15,691 nt of DNA, taken from positions 1-15,691 of the forward strand of contig USQA01000008.1 of assembly GCA_900556695.1 (NCBI GenBank), written 5' to 3'. The translations under genes were made by a program, and so were the position numbers. A model generated the notes under the pieces. The model did not search any database. It worked only from the letters and a program-made list of their open reading frames with translations, and had not been told where the DNA came from. Within the stretch, counting starts at the first letter, position 1; every line of letters starts with the position of its first letter. The stretch comes from an uncultured Clostridium sp. GTDB taxonomy: Bacteria > Bacillota > Clostridia > TANB77 > CAG-508. This document shows, piece by piece, positions 7,982-14,371 of this stretch.

Positions 7982-10063
7982 ATGGCAGGAAGAGCATACC
8001 CATTAGAAAGAACTAGAAATATAGGAATAATGGCACATATAGATGCTGGAAAAACAACAACAACAGAAAGAATACTATTTTATACAGGAAAAACACATAA
8101 AATAGGGGAAGTTCATGAAGGTGCTGCTACAATGGACTGGATGGCTCAAGAACAAGAAAGAGGTATTACAATTACTTCTGCATGTACAACATGTTTCTGG
8201 AATAATAATAGAATTAATATTATAGATACTCCAGGTCACGTTGACTTTACAGTAGAAGTTCAAAGATCTTTAAAAGTACTTGACGGGGCAGTTACAGTTT
8301 TAGCTGCAAAAGGTGGAGTTCAACCACAAACAGAAACAGTTTGGAGACAAGCAGACAAATATAGTGTACCAAGAATGGTATATGTAAATAAAATGGATAT
8401 AGTTGGAGCAAACTTTATGCTTTGCGTTGATCAATTAAAAAACAGATTAAAAGCAAATGCTGTTCCAATTCAATTGCCAATAGGTGCTGAAGACAATTTC
8501 CAAGGTATAGTTGATTTAATAAAAATGAGAGCATTTATTCACAAAGATGATTTAGGACAAGAAATTGAAGAAACAGATATACCAGAAGAAATGAAAGCAC
8601 AAGCAGAAGAATACAGAGCTGCAATGATAGAAGCAGTTGCTGATCAAGATGAAGAATTAATGATGAAATATTTAGAAGGTGAAGAATTAACAGCAGAAGA
8701 AATCAAAAAAGGTTTAAGAGTTGGTACTATAGCTAATAAAATAGTTCCAGTAACATGTGGTTCTTCATACAAAAACAGAGGTGTTCAAGAATTATTAGAT
8801 GCAATAGTTGACTATATGCCATCACCACTTGATATAGCTCATATTAAAGGAGAAACACCAGATGGAGAAGAAACAGAAGCTAAAACTTCTGATACAGAAC
8901 CATTTGCAGCATTAGCATTTAAAATTGCTACAGATCCATTTGTTGGAAAATTATGTTTCTTCAGAGTTTATTCTGGAACTTTAGAATCAGGTTCAACAGT
9001 ATTAAACTCAAGTAAAGATAAAAAAGAAAGAATCGGAAGAATTCTTCAAATGCATTCAAACCATAGAGAAGACATAGATAAAGTATATGCAGGTGATATC
9101 GCAGCTGCAGTAGGATTAAAAGAGGTTACAACAGGAAATACTTTATGTGATCCTAATCATCCAATAATTCTAGAATCAATGGAATTCCCAGAACCAGTTA
9201 TAGATATAGCTATTGAACCTAAAGATAAAGCAGCTCAAGAAAAAATGGGAATCGCATTAACTAAATTAGCAGAAGAAGATCCAACATTTAAAGCATATAC
9301 AAATCAAGAAACAGGTCAAACTATCATTGCTGGTATGGGTGAATTACACTTAGATATTATCGTTGATAGATTAAAAAGAGAATTTAAAGTTGAATGTAAT
9401 GTAGGTAAACCACAAGTTGCTTACAAAGAAACAATTAGAAATAAAGTAAAAGTTCAAGGTAAATTTATTCGTCAATCTGGTGGTAAAGGACAATATGGTG
9501 ATGTTTGGTTTGAAATGGAACCATTAGAACCAGGAAAAGGAATAGAATTCGAAAGTAAAATTGTCGGAGGAGCTGTTCCAAAAGAATATATTAAACCAAT
9601 TGAACAAGGTATGAGAGAAGCTGCTGAAAGTGGTATCTTAGCTGGTTACCCAGTTATAGATTTCAAAGTTTCATTAGTTGATGGTTCATACCACGAAGTT
9701 GACTCTTCAGAAATGGCCTTCAAAATAGCTGCTTCTATGGCATTCAAAGAAGGATGTAAACAAGCTAAATCAGTTATATTAGAGCCAATTATGAAAGTTG
9801 AAATAACAGTTCCAGAAGAATACATGGGAGATGTTATTGGAGATGTAAATTCTAGAAGAGGTAGAATGGAAGGAATGGACGCAGAAGACGGAATGCAAGA
9901 AATACATGCATTTATACCATTATCAGAAATGTTTGGTTATGCAACAGACTTACGTTCTAAAACTCAAGGTAGAGGTTCATACTCTATGGAACCTTCACAT
10001 TATGAAGAAGTTCCAAAATCAGTCCTTGAAACAATTGTTGCTTCAAGAAAAAAGGCTGAATAA
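7982..10063 (+). CDS. fusA: Elongation factor G
   Basis: EF-G is the GTPase that drives tRNA-mRNA translocation and, with RRF, ribosome recycling. The product is 693 residues, the normal bacterial length. GTPase motifs are intact: G1 AHIDAGKT (18-25), G2 with RGIT (60-63), G3 DTPGH (82-86), G4 NKMD (136-139). Domain II follows at ~290-400, and domain IV contains the conserved RQSGGKGQYG segment. The C-terminal domain V has DVNSRRGRMEGMD. The start is ATG 7982 with AAAGGAGG (7965-7972) 9 nt upstream. Third gene of the str operon. It is separated from rpsG by 201 nt, far more than usual for this operon, and that gap is filled by the palindrome. Confidence 0.98.
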   Translation: MAGRAYPLERTRNIGIMAHIDAGKTTTTERILFYTGKTHKIGEVHEGAATMDWMAQEQERGITITSACTTCFWNNNRINIIDTPGHVDFTVEVQRSLKVLDGAVTVLAAKGGVQPQTETVWRQADKYSVPRMVYVNKMDIVGANFMLCVDQLKNRLKANAVPIQLPIGAEDNFQGIVDLIKMRAFIHKDDLGQEIEETDIPEEMKAQAEEYRAAMIEAVADQDEELMMKYLEGEELTAEEIKKGLRVGTIANKIVPVTCGSSYKNRGVQELLDAIVDYMPSPLDIAHIKGETPDGEETEAKTSDTEPFAALAFKIATDPFVGKLCFFRVYSGTLESGSTVLNSSKDKKERIGRILQMHSNHREDIDKVYAGDIAAAVGLKEVTTGNTLCDPNHPIILESMEFPEPVIDIAIEPKDKAAQEKMGIALTKLAEEDPTFKAYTNQETGQTIIAGMGELHLDIIVDRLKREFKVECNVGKPQVAYKETIRNKVKVQGKFIRQSGGKGQYGDVWFEMEPLEPGKGIEFESKIVGGAVPKEYIKPIEQGMREAAESGILAGYPVIDFKVSLVDGSYHEVDSSEMAFKIAASMAFKEGCKQAKSVILEPIMKVEITVPEEYMGDVIGDVNSRRGRMEGMDAEDGMQEIHAFIPLSEMFGYATDLRSKTQGRGSYSMEPSHYEEVPKSVLETIVASRKKAE

Positions 10064-10083
10064 AAAGAGGTGTTTATTTTATA

Positions 10084-10272
10084 GTGAAAAACCAAAGGAA
10101 TTTATTTATTGAAGGTTTAAAATATAACACTAGTGATTTTTATAATTCAGATGCAAGTAATTTACAAGCAAAACAAAAAATTGCTAAAAACATGGTGAAC
10201 AGTATTTCACACATGTCAAAGAATTTGAGTATGCATGTAACAGAAATTGCAAAAGAATTGGATGAAAAATAG
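10084..10272 (+). CDS. Small ORF between fusA and tuf, function unknown
   Basis: A 62-codon reading frame starts with GTG 10084, 20 nt after the fusA stop. AAGAGGTG (10065-10072) could be its SD, though the 11-nt gap to the start is long. The product is polar and mostly helical by appearance, with a likely amphipathic helix from ~28 to 60 (the segment around AKNMVNSISHMSKNL). There is no signal peptide, Cys or recognisable motif. Its codons match the neighbours. It lies in the same orientation inside the str operon and ends just before a GC-rich hairpin, which supports it being translated, but it is not a standard str operon gene. Moderate confidence that it is a real gene; no function can be assigned. 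Confidence 0.5.
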   Translation: MKNQRNLFIEGLKYNTSDFYNSDASNLQAKQKIAKNMVNSISHMSKNLSMHVTEIAKELDEK

Positions 10273-10280
10273 AATATATA

Positions 10281-10300
10281 GGGCACAGTGTGCTGTGCCC
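10281..10300 (+). promoter_or_regulatory. GC-rich hairpin upstream of tuf
   Basis: A perfect 8-bp stem GGGCACAG with CTGTGCCC closes a TGTG tetraloop. It is the most G/C-rich hairpin in the window. No T-run follows, so a pause, processing or mRNA-stability site is likelier than full termination. Confidence 0.7.
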
Positions 10301-10314
10301 GTAAAAGAAAATAT

Positions 10315-10334
10315 AAAAAAAGCTTGCTTTTTTA
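10315..10334 (+). terminator. Weak terminator-like hairpin before tuf
   Basis: An A-run plus G pairs with C plus a six-T run around a CTTG tetraloop (a known stable loop). The stem is nearly all A-T, so termination would be weak at best. An alternative pairing of CTTGC (10323-10327) with GCAAG (10353-10357) would disrupt it. Confidence 0.35.
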
Positions 10335-10352
10335 TAATAAATGTTATAGAAT
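10324..10352 (+). promoter_or_regulatory. Possible internal promoter for tuf
   Basis: TTGCTT (10324-10329) and TAGAAT (10347-10352) are 17 bp apart, placing a start near 10359, about 50 nt before the tuf ATG. The -35 matches consensus poorly. A private tuf promoter would make sense, because EF-Tu is needed in excess over the other products of the operon. Confidence 0.4.
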
Positions 10353-10409
10353 GCAAGTACAAAAAAGTTATTAAATTTAAAAAATAAAAATTAAGAGGAG
10401 GAATTTCAA

Positions 10410-11612
10410 ATGGCAAAAGCAAAATTTGAAAGAACAAAACCACACGTTAACATTGGTACAATCGGTCACGTAGACCACGGAAAAACAACAACAACAGCAG
10501 CTATTACAAAATATTTATCATTATTAGGTAAAGCTCAATATGAAGCATATGATCAAATCGACGGAGCTCCAGAAGAAAAAGCAAGAGGAATCACAATTAA
10601 CACAGCTCACGTTGAATATGAAACAGAATCAAGACACTATGCTCACGTTGACTGTCCAGGACATGCTGACTATGTTAAAAACATGATTACTGGTGCAGCT
10701 CAAATGGATGGTGCAGTATTAGTTGTTTCAGCAGCTGATGGTCCTATGCCACAAACTAGAGAACACATCTTACTTGCAAGACAAGTTGGTGTTAAATATA
10801 TCGTTGTTTACTTAAATAAATGCGATATGGTTGACGATCCAGAATTATTAGAATTAGTTGAAATGGAAGTTAGAGATTTATTATCAGAATATGGTTTCCC
10901 AGGAGACGAAATTCCAGTTATAAAAGGATCTTCATTACAAGTATTAGAAAGTTCATCAACAAATCCAGATGATGAAGTTTATAAACCTATGAAAGAATTA
11001 ATGGCAGCAATCGACAGTTATATCCCAACACCAGAAAGACCAGTTGACCAACCATTCTTAATGCCAGTTGAAGACGTATTCACAATTACAGGACGTGGAA
11101 CAGTTGCAACAGGTAGAGTAGAAAGAGGAGAAGTTAAATTACAAGACGAAGTTGAAATCATCGGTCTTACAACAGAAAGAGCAAAAACTGTTGTTACAGG
11201 TGTAGAAATGTTTAGAAAATTATTAGATCAAGCTGAAGCTGGAGATAATATTGGTGTTTTATTAAGAGGTATTGATAGAAAAGATATCGAAAGAGGTCAA
11301 GTTCTATGTAAACCAGGAACAATACACCCACATACAAAATTCACTTCTGAAGTTTATGTATTAACTAAAGAAGAAGGTGGAAGACATACACCATTCTTTA
11401 ATGGATACAGACCACAATTCTACTTCAGAACAACAGACGTTACAGGTGTTATCGAATTACCTGCAGGTACAGAAATGGTAATGCCAGGAGATAACGTTTC
11501 AATGACAATAGAATTAATTACACCTATCGCTATCGAAAAAGGATTAAGATTCGCTATTCGTGAAGGTGGTAGAACAGTTGGTTCAGGTGTTGTTGCAGAC
11601 ATTATTGAATAA
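10410..11612 (+). CDS. tuf: Elongation factor Tu
   Basis: EF-Tu delivers aminoacyl-tRNA to the ribosomal A site as a GTP complex. The product is 400 residues, slightly longer than the usual 394-397. GTPase motifs: G1 GHVDHGKT (19-26), G2 RGITIN (59-64), G3 DCPGH (81-85) with the catalytic His85, G4 NKCD (136-139). Domains II and III follow, with the conserved GRGTVATGRVERG near 230 and a C-terminus GSGVVADIIE. The few extra residues appear to lie around the Ser-rich stretch ESSSTNPDD near residue 190, at the end of domain I. The start is ATG 10410 with AAGAGGAGG (10393-10401) 8 nt upstream. It is the last gene of the str operon, followed by a strong terminator, and may also be served by its own promoter. 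Confidence 0.98.
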   Translation: MAKAKFERTKPHVNIGTIGHVDHGKTTTTAAITKYLSLLGKAQYEAYDQIDGAPEEKARGITINTAHVEYETESRHYAHVDCPGHADYVKNMITGAAQMDGAVLVVSAADGPMPQTREHILLARQVGVKYIVVYLNKCDMVDDPELLELVEMEVRDLLSEYGFPGDEIPVIKGSSLQVLESSSTNPDDEVYKPMKELMAAIDSYIPTPERPVDQPFLMPVEDVFTITGRGTVATGRVERGEVKLQDEVEIIGLTTERAKTVVTGVEMFRKLLDQAEAGDNIGVLLRGIDRKDIERGQVLCKPGTIHPHTKFTSEVYVLTKEEGGRHTPFFNGYRPQFYFRTTDVTGVIELPAGTEMVMPGDNVSMTIELITPIAIEKGLRFAIREGGRTVGSGVVADIIE

Positions 11613-11632
11613 TAAAATTGTTTAATATAATA

Positions 11633-11675
11633 AAAAAGAGTCATAATTAACATTTAGTTAATAATGACTCTTTTT
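11633..11675. terminator. Strong terminator closing the str operon
   Basis: Arms 11633-11644 (AAAAAGAGTCAT) and 11664-11675 (ATGACTCTTTTT), plus ATTAAC (11646-11651) with GTTAAT (11657-11662), form an 18-bp stem with a single A-A mismatch and a 5-nt loop. It ends in a T-run on the plus strand. The A-run at its left could also let it work on the minus strand, though no minus-strand gene is nearby. Confidence 0.92.
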
Positions 11676-11700
11676 AGTTTTGTGTTTTCTTAAAAATATT

Positions 11701-11853
11701 AATTCATGGAAAAAGATATATATTTAAAAGTTTCGTTCTCCAAGGCGTTTAAGGTATGCAAATATTCAAATTGAAGATACACACTATAAATAGAAACAAG
11801 AATAAATACTTAAGTCAAACTTAATTTTAAATATATATCTTTTTCCATGAATT
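11701..11853. repeat. 153-bp element with perfect 29-bp inverted repeats
   Basis: Positions 11701-11729 and 11825-11853 are perfect reverse complements over 29 bp; pairing can continue three bases outward with one T-G. The 95-bp centre is more G/C-containing than the arms at 11732-11760. It has internal pairing: GTTT (11730-11733) with AAAC (11817-11820), GTAT with ATAC around the TTCAA-A-TTGAA dyad (~11754-11780), and the palindrome ACTTAAGT (11808-11815). No clear target-site duplication flanks it and no T-run follows. It could be a MITE-like non-autonomous mobile element, or a structured RNA if transcribed. No transposase is in the window. Confidence 0.85.
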
Positions 11854-11895
11854 GATTTGAGATAAAATAAAAATGTAATTAGGAGATATCTATTA

Positions 11896-11924
11896 TTGAC
11901 ATAAAACATGAAAACTGTTATAAT
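11896..11924 (+). promoter_or_regulatory. Fully consensus promoter of the 206-residue gene
   Basis: Perfect TTGACA (11896-11901) and perfect TATAAT (11919-11924) are exactly 17 bp apart, with TG one base before the -10. Direct repeats ACATAAAAC (11899-11907 and 11930-11938, 31 bp apart) and a dyad GTTA-N7-TAAC (11917-11931) overlap the promoter and could be operator sequences. Confidence 0.85.
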
Positions 11925-11998
11925 TATTAACATAAAACGTATAATGGTTTGCGTTTAGTTTCTTTCAATAATAGACTAAGAAAGTGAGGTAAGACAAT

Positions 11999-12619
11999 AT
12001 GAAAGAAAATAATTTAAGAAAAGCTAAAGTTAATGAGCTTAATCGGATTCTGCCAATGATAATTAACACAATGAGAAAAGAACGGAAGATTTTGTTCGTT
12101 AAAGATGAACTGTCTGAAAAAATGCTAGAAAAAGATCAAGTTTGTCAAGCGCTTAAGAAAATCGAGGAAGTTCCTGAAATTTTGCAAAGTACATCAAAAG
12201 ACATGCCTGGTTATTCAACTTTGTTTGAAAAAATGAAAAAAAAGAAGAAAAGTCTTGAAGATGCGATAGATGAATACACTGATACAATTAAAGAAATTTC
12301 TTCAGAGTACGAATTTGAAGTTGATTTGTATCGCAGTATTGCTGCTATAATTGCAACAGAAGGAGGCTTCTTGAAGAGAGAAGAAATCCAAGAAATGTTT
12401 ATTGTAGCATATATCTATTTGCTACTTATTTCTGACGAGTTATCTTTGGATACTCTCATTTGTGATTTGGATGATATACTTGAAAGATATTTTTTAAATT
12501 TACTATCAGACAAATTAGGTGGACAATTAGCACAAGAAGTATTAGAAAAGCAAAAGAGAACAGAAGATTACCGTGAAGAAGCTAAAACAAAGCTTTTAAT
12601 AAATTTTGCATTAATATAA
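11999..12619 (+). CDS. Uncharacterised 206-residue helical protein
   Basis: I do not recognise this protein. It is charged and mostly helical: a likely coiled coil at ~36-105, a Lys-rich run (79-85) encoded partly by an eight-A tract (12236-12243), a hydrophobic helix MFIVAYIYLLLI (133-144) bordered by acidic residues, and an amphipathic C-terminal part. No catalytic motif, zinc ligand set or signal peptide is seen; the hydrophobic stretch is short for a membrane span but not impossible. The start is ATG 11999 with GAGGT (11986-11990) 8 nt upstream. It is monocistronic, with a perfect consensus promoter and a strong terminator. Of its nine Arg codons, four are CGN (two CGG, one CGC, one CGT), whereas the neighbours use AGA almost only. 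Together with the inverted-repeat element just upstream, this hints at acquired DNA. Confidence 0.82.
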   Translation: MKENNLRKAKVNELNRILPMIINTMRKERKILFVKDELSEKMLEKDQVCQALKKIEEVPEILQSTSKDMPGYSTLFEKMKKKKKSLEDAIDEYTDTIKEISSEYEFEVDLYRSIAAIIATEGGFLKREEIQEMFIVAYIYLLLISDELSLDTLICDLDDILERYFLNLLSDKLGGQLAQEVLEKQKRTEDYREEAKTKLLINFALI

Positions 12620-12637
12620 CTCTAGCAGACCAAAATG

Positions 12638-12677
12638 AATGGACAATATAATTTTATATTTGTCCATTTGTTTTTTT
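12638..12677 (+). terminator. Intrinsic terminator after the 206-residue gene
   Basis: Arms 12638-12651 (AATGGACAATATAA) and 12654-12668 pair with one bulged base and a tiny loop, followed by a seven-T run (12671-12677). Confidence 0.88.
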
Positions 12678-12730
12678 ATAGAATGAAAGATATGCAAATT
12701 ATCTATTTGCTTAAAAAATAAAAGTTTTTT

Positions 12731-12781
12731 TAGTTTTGTTATTATTAAACTATTGCTTTTTTATAAAAATAATAATAAAAT
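12731..12781 (+). promoter_or_regulatory. plsX promoter with an adjacent dyad
   Basis: TTGCTT (12753-12758) and TAAAAT (12776-12781), spaced 17 bp, form a plausible promoter. Just upstream is the dyad TAGTTT (12731-12736), 10 bp, AAACTA (12747-12752), abutting the -35 box: a possible repressor or activator site. It does not obviously match the FapR operator as I know it. A further perfect hairpin GCAAAT-TATCT-ATTTGC lies at 12694-12710. Confidence 0.5.
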
Positions 12782-12829
12782 AAGAAAAGTTAAAATATAA
12801 TAATATAAACGAATAAGGAGAGGACAAAA

Positions 12830-13864
12830 ATGAAAATACTTCTAGATGCAATGGGAGGAGACAATGCCCCAGATGCAAATATAAAAGGAGCAGTAAATGC
12901 AATAAATAAAGTAAAGGCTGAAGTTGTACTAATAGGAAAAGAAGATGTAATAAGAAATAAAATAAAAGAATTTTATGGAAAAGAATTAGAAGAAATTTCT
13001 GATAGATTAAAAATAAAGAACACCACAGAAACAATTGAAATGGAAGATACACCAACTCTTGCGATAAAACACAAAAAAGATTCATCAATGGTTGTTGGAT
13101 TTAATATGTTAAAAAAGGAAGAAGGAGATGTATTTATTTCTGCAGGAAATTCAGGGGCACTACTTGCTGGAGCTACTCTTTTAGTTGGCAGAATAAAAGG
13201 AATAGATAGACCAGCATTAGCAGGAATATTACCATCATATAAAAGCCAGTTATTGTTAATGGATTGTGGATCAAATACAAATTGTAAGCCAATAAATTTG
13301 TTACAATTTGCACAAATGTCTAGTATATACTTAAAAAACACATATGGAATTGAAAATCCTAAAATAGGTTTATTAAACATTGGTACAGAAGAAACCAAAG
13401 GTAATGAGTTAGTAAAAGAAAGTTATAAATTATTAAAAGAAAAATCAGAAGAGTTAAATATAAATTTTGTTGGAAATGTAGAAGGAAGAGATGCTTTTTC
13501 AGGTAAGATAGATGCAATTATTGCTGATGGATTTACTGGAAATGTATTTTTGAAAACGACAGAAGGACTAGGAAAACTTGTAAAAAGGTCATTAACAGAA
13601 AGTATGACTAAAAATTTATTAGCTAAAATTTTAGCAGTACCGTCTTTACCAGCGATAAAAAGATTTAGTAAAACAATGGATTATAAATCATATGGCGGAG
13701 CATTGTTCTTAGGGGTTAAGAAACCAGTAGTAAAAGCACATGGAAGTAGTGATGAATTATTATTTGAATATACAATTATTCAAGCTGAAAAATTTGTTCA
13801 AAATAAAGCAGTAGATAAAATGATAGAACAATTTACAAAACAAAAAGAAGCTAATAAACAATAA
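12830..13864 (+). CDS. plsX: Phosphate acyltransferase PlsX
   Basis: PlsX converts acyl-ACP and inorganic phosphate to acyl-phosphate, the donor used by PlsY for the first acylation of glycerol-3-phosphate at the inner face of the membrane. The 344-residue product is close to the family's ~330. It shows the N-terminal signature LLDAMGGDNAP (4-14), ISAGNSGALLAGA near 103-115, the central CGSNTNC and LLNIGTEETKGN segments, and ADGFTGN near 231-237. ATG 12830 has AAGGAG (12815-12820) 9 nt upstream. In many Firmicutes plsX lies with fapR, fabH or fabD; here only acpP follows, 161 nt downstream with its own promoter. No good terminator separates them, so read-through into acpP is possible. Confidence 0.96.
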   Translation: MKILLDAMGGDNAPDANIKGAVNAINKVKAEVVLIGKEDVIRNKIKEFYGKELEEISDRLKIKNTTETIEMEDTPTLAIKHKKDSSMVVGFNMLKKEEGDVFISAGNSGALLAGATLLVGRIKGIDRPALAGILPSYKSQLLLMDCGSNTNCKPINLLQFAQMSSIYLKNTYGIENPKIGLLNIGTEETKGNELVKESYKLLKEKSEELNINFVGNVEGRDAFSGKIDAIIADGFTGNVFLKTTEGLGKLVKRSLTESMTKNLLAKILAVPSLPAIKRFSKTMDYKSYGGALFLGVKKPVVKAHGSSDELLFEYTIIQAEKFVQNKAVDKMIEQFTKQKEANKQ

Positions 13865-13928
13865 AAAATAATGTATTTCGTAAATAAATGACTATGTAGT
13901 ATAAATAAAATTTATTTTTTGAATATAC

Positions 13929-13957
13929 TTGACAAATATAAAAACATATAATATAAA
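13929..13957 (+). promoter_or_regulatory. Promoter of acpP
   Basis: Perfect TTGACA (13929-13934) and TATAAA (13952-13957) are 17 bp apart, about 70 nt before the acpP start. ACP is needed in large amounts, which fits a strong private promoter. Confidence 0.72.
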
Positions 13958-14025
13958 TGAAATATGAAAAAGAATTATAAATGAATAAATCATTTTGTAA
14001 ACTTGAGAGGAGGTGAACTCGCATA

Positions 14026-14268
14026 ATGAGTTCAGAAGAAGTTTTAGAAAAGGTAAAAGGAATTATAGTAGAACAATTAGGAGTTGCAGAAAATGCAGTT
14101 ACAATGGAAGCATCATTTATAGATGACCTAGGAGCAGATTCATTAGATATTGTTGAACTAATTATGGCTTTAGAGGAAGAATTTGATATAGAAATTCCAG
14201 ATAGTGATGCAGAAAAAGTTGTAACAGTAGAAGATGTAGTTGAATACATAAAAGAAAATGTAAAATAA
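14026..14268 (+). CDS. acpP: Acyl carrier protein
   Basis: ACP carries growing and finished acyl chains as thioesters on a 4'-phosphopantetheine arm for fatty acid synthesis and for PlsX. The 80-residue acidic product has the conserved GADSLD motif, with Ser39 as the attachment site, followed by the recognition helix ELIMALEEEFDIEIPD. ATG 14026 lies 9 nt after the very strong SD AGGAGGTGA (14008-14016). Being next to plsX, whose substrate is acyl-ACP, makes functional sense. A terminator begins 6 nt after the stop. Confidence 0.97.
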   Translation: MSSEEVLEKVKGIIVEQLGVAENAVTMEASFIDDLGADSLDIVELIMALEEEFDIEIPDSDAEKVVTVEDVVEYIKENVK

Positions 14269-14273
14269 AAAAT

Positions 14274-14310
14274 AAAGTGCCTATATATTAAAATAGGCAC
14301 TTTGTTTTTT
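14274..14310. terminator. Bidirectional terminator between acpP and the carboxypeptidase gene
   Basis: AAAGTGCCTA (14274-14283) pairs with TAGGCACTTT (14294-14303), one more T-A pair inside. A six-T run (14305-14310) follows on the plus strand, and an A-rich run (14266-14276) gives a U-rich tail on the minus strand. It therefore can end both acpP and the convergent minus-strand gene. Confidence 0.9.
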
Positions 14311-14371
14311 ATAAATTTATTCTAGAAAAACTTAATTTTTAACTAATAATACAAATTGATATTTTTAGTTT

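Noticed and set aside
9906..10112. Plus-strand frame overlapping the end of fusA
   Set aside because: It overlaps the conserved EF-G C-terminus out of frame, has no SD, and its translation is a low-quality shadow.
11706..11774. 22-codon frame (MEKDIYLKVSF...) inside the 153-bp element
   Set aside because: There is no SD, it is very short, and it lies in the inverted-repeat arm, so it is most likely chance.
11701..12619. Retron or type III toxin-antitoxin interpretation of the inverted repeat plus gene
   Set aside because: The protein has no reverse transcriptase motif, and there are no tandem RNA repeats of the type III kind.
13903..13917. A/T palindrome AAATAAA-A-TTTATTT after plsX as a terminator
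   Set aside because: It has a one-base centre and no G/C pairs, so a stable hairpin is unlikely despite the T-run that follows.
13947..13952. Perfect TATAAT as the acpP -10 box
   Set aside because: It is only 12 bp from TTGACA; the overlapping TATAAA at 13952 has the correct 17-bp spacing.
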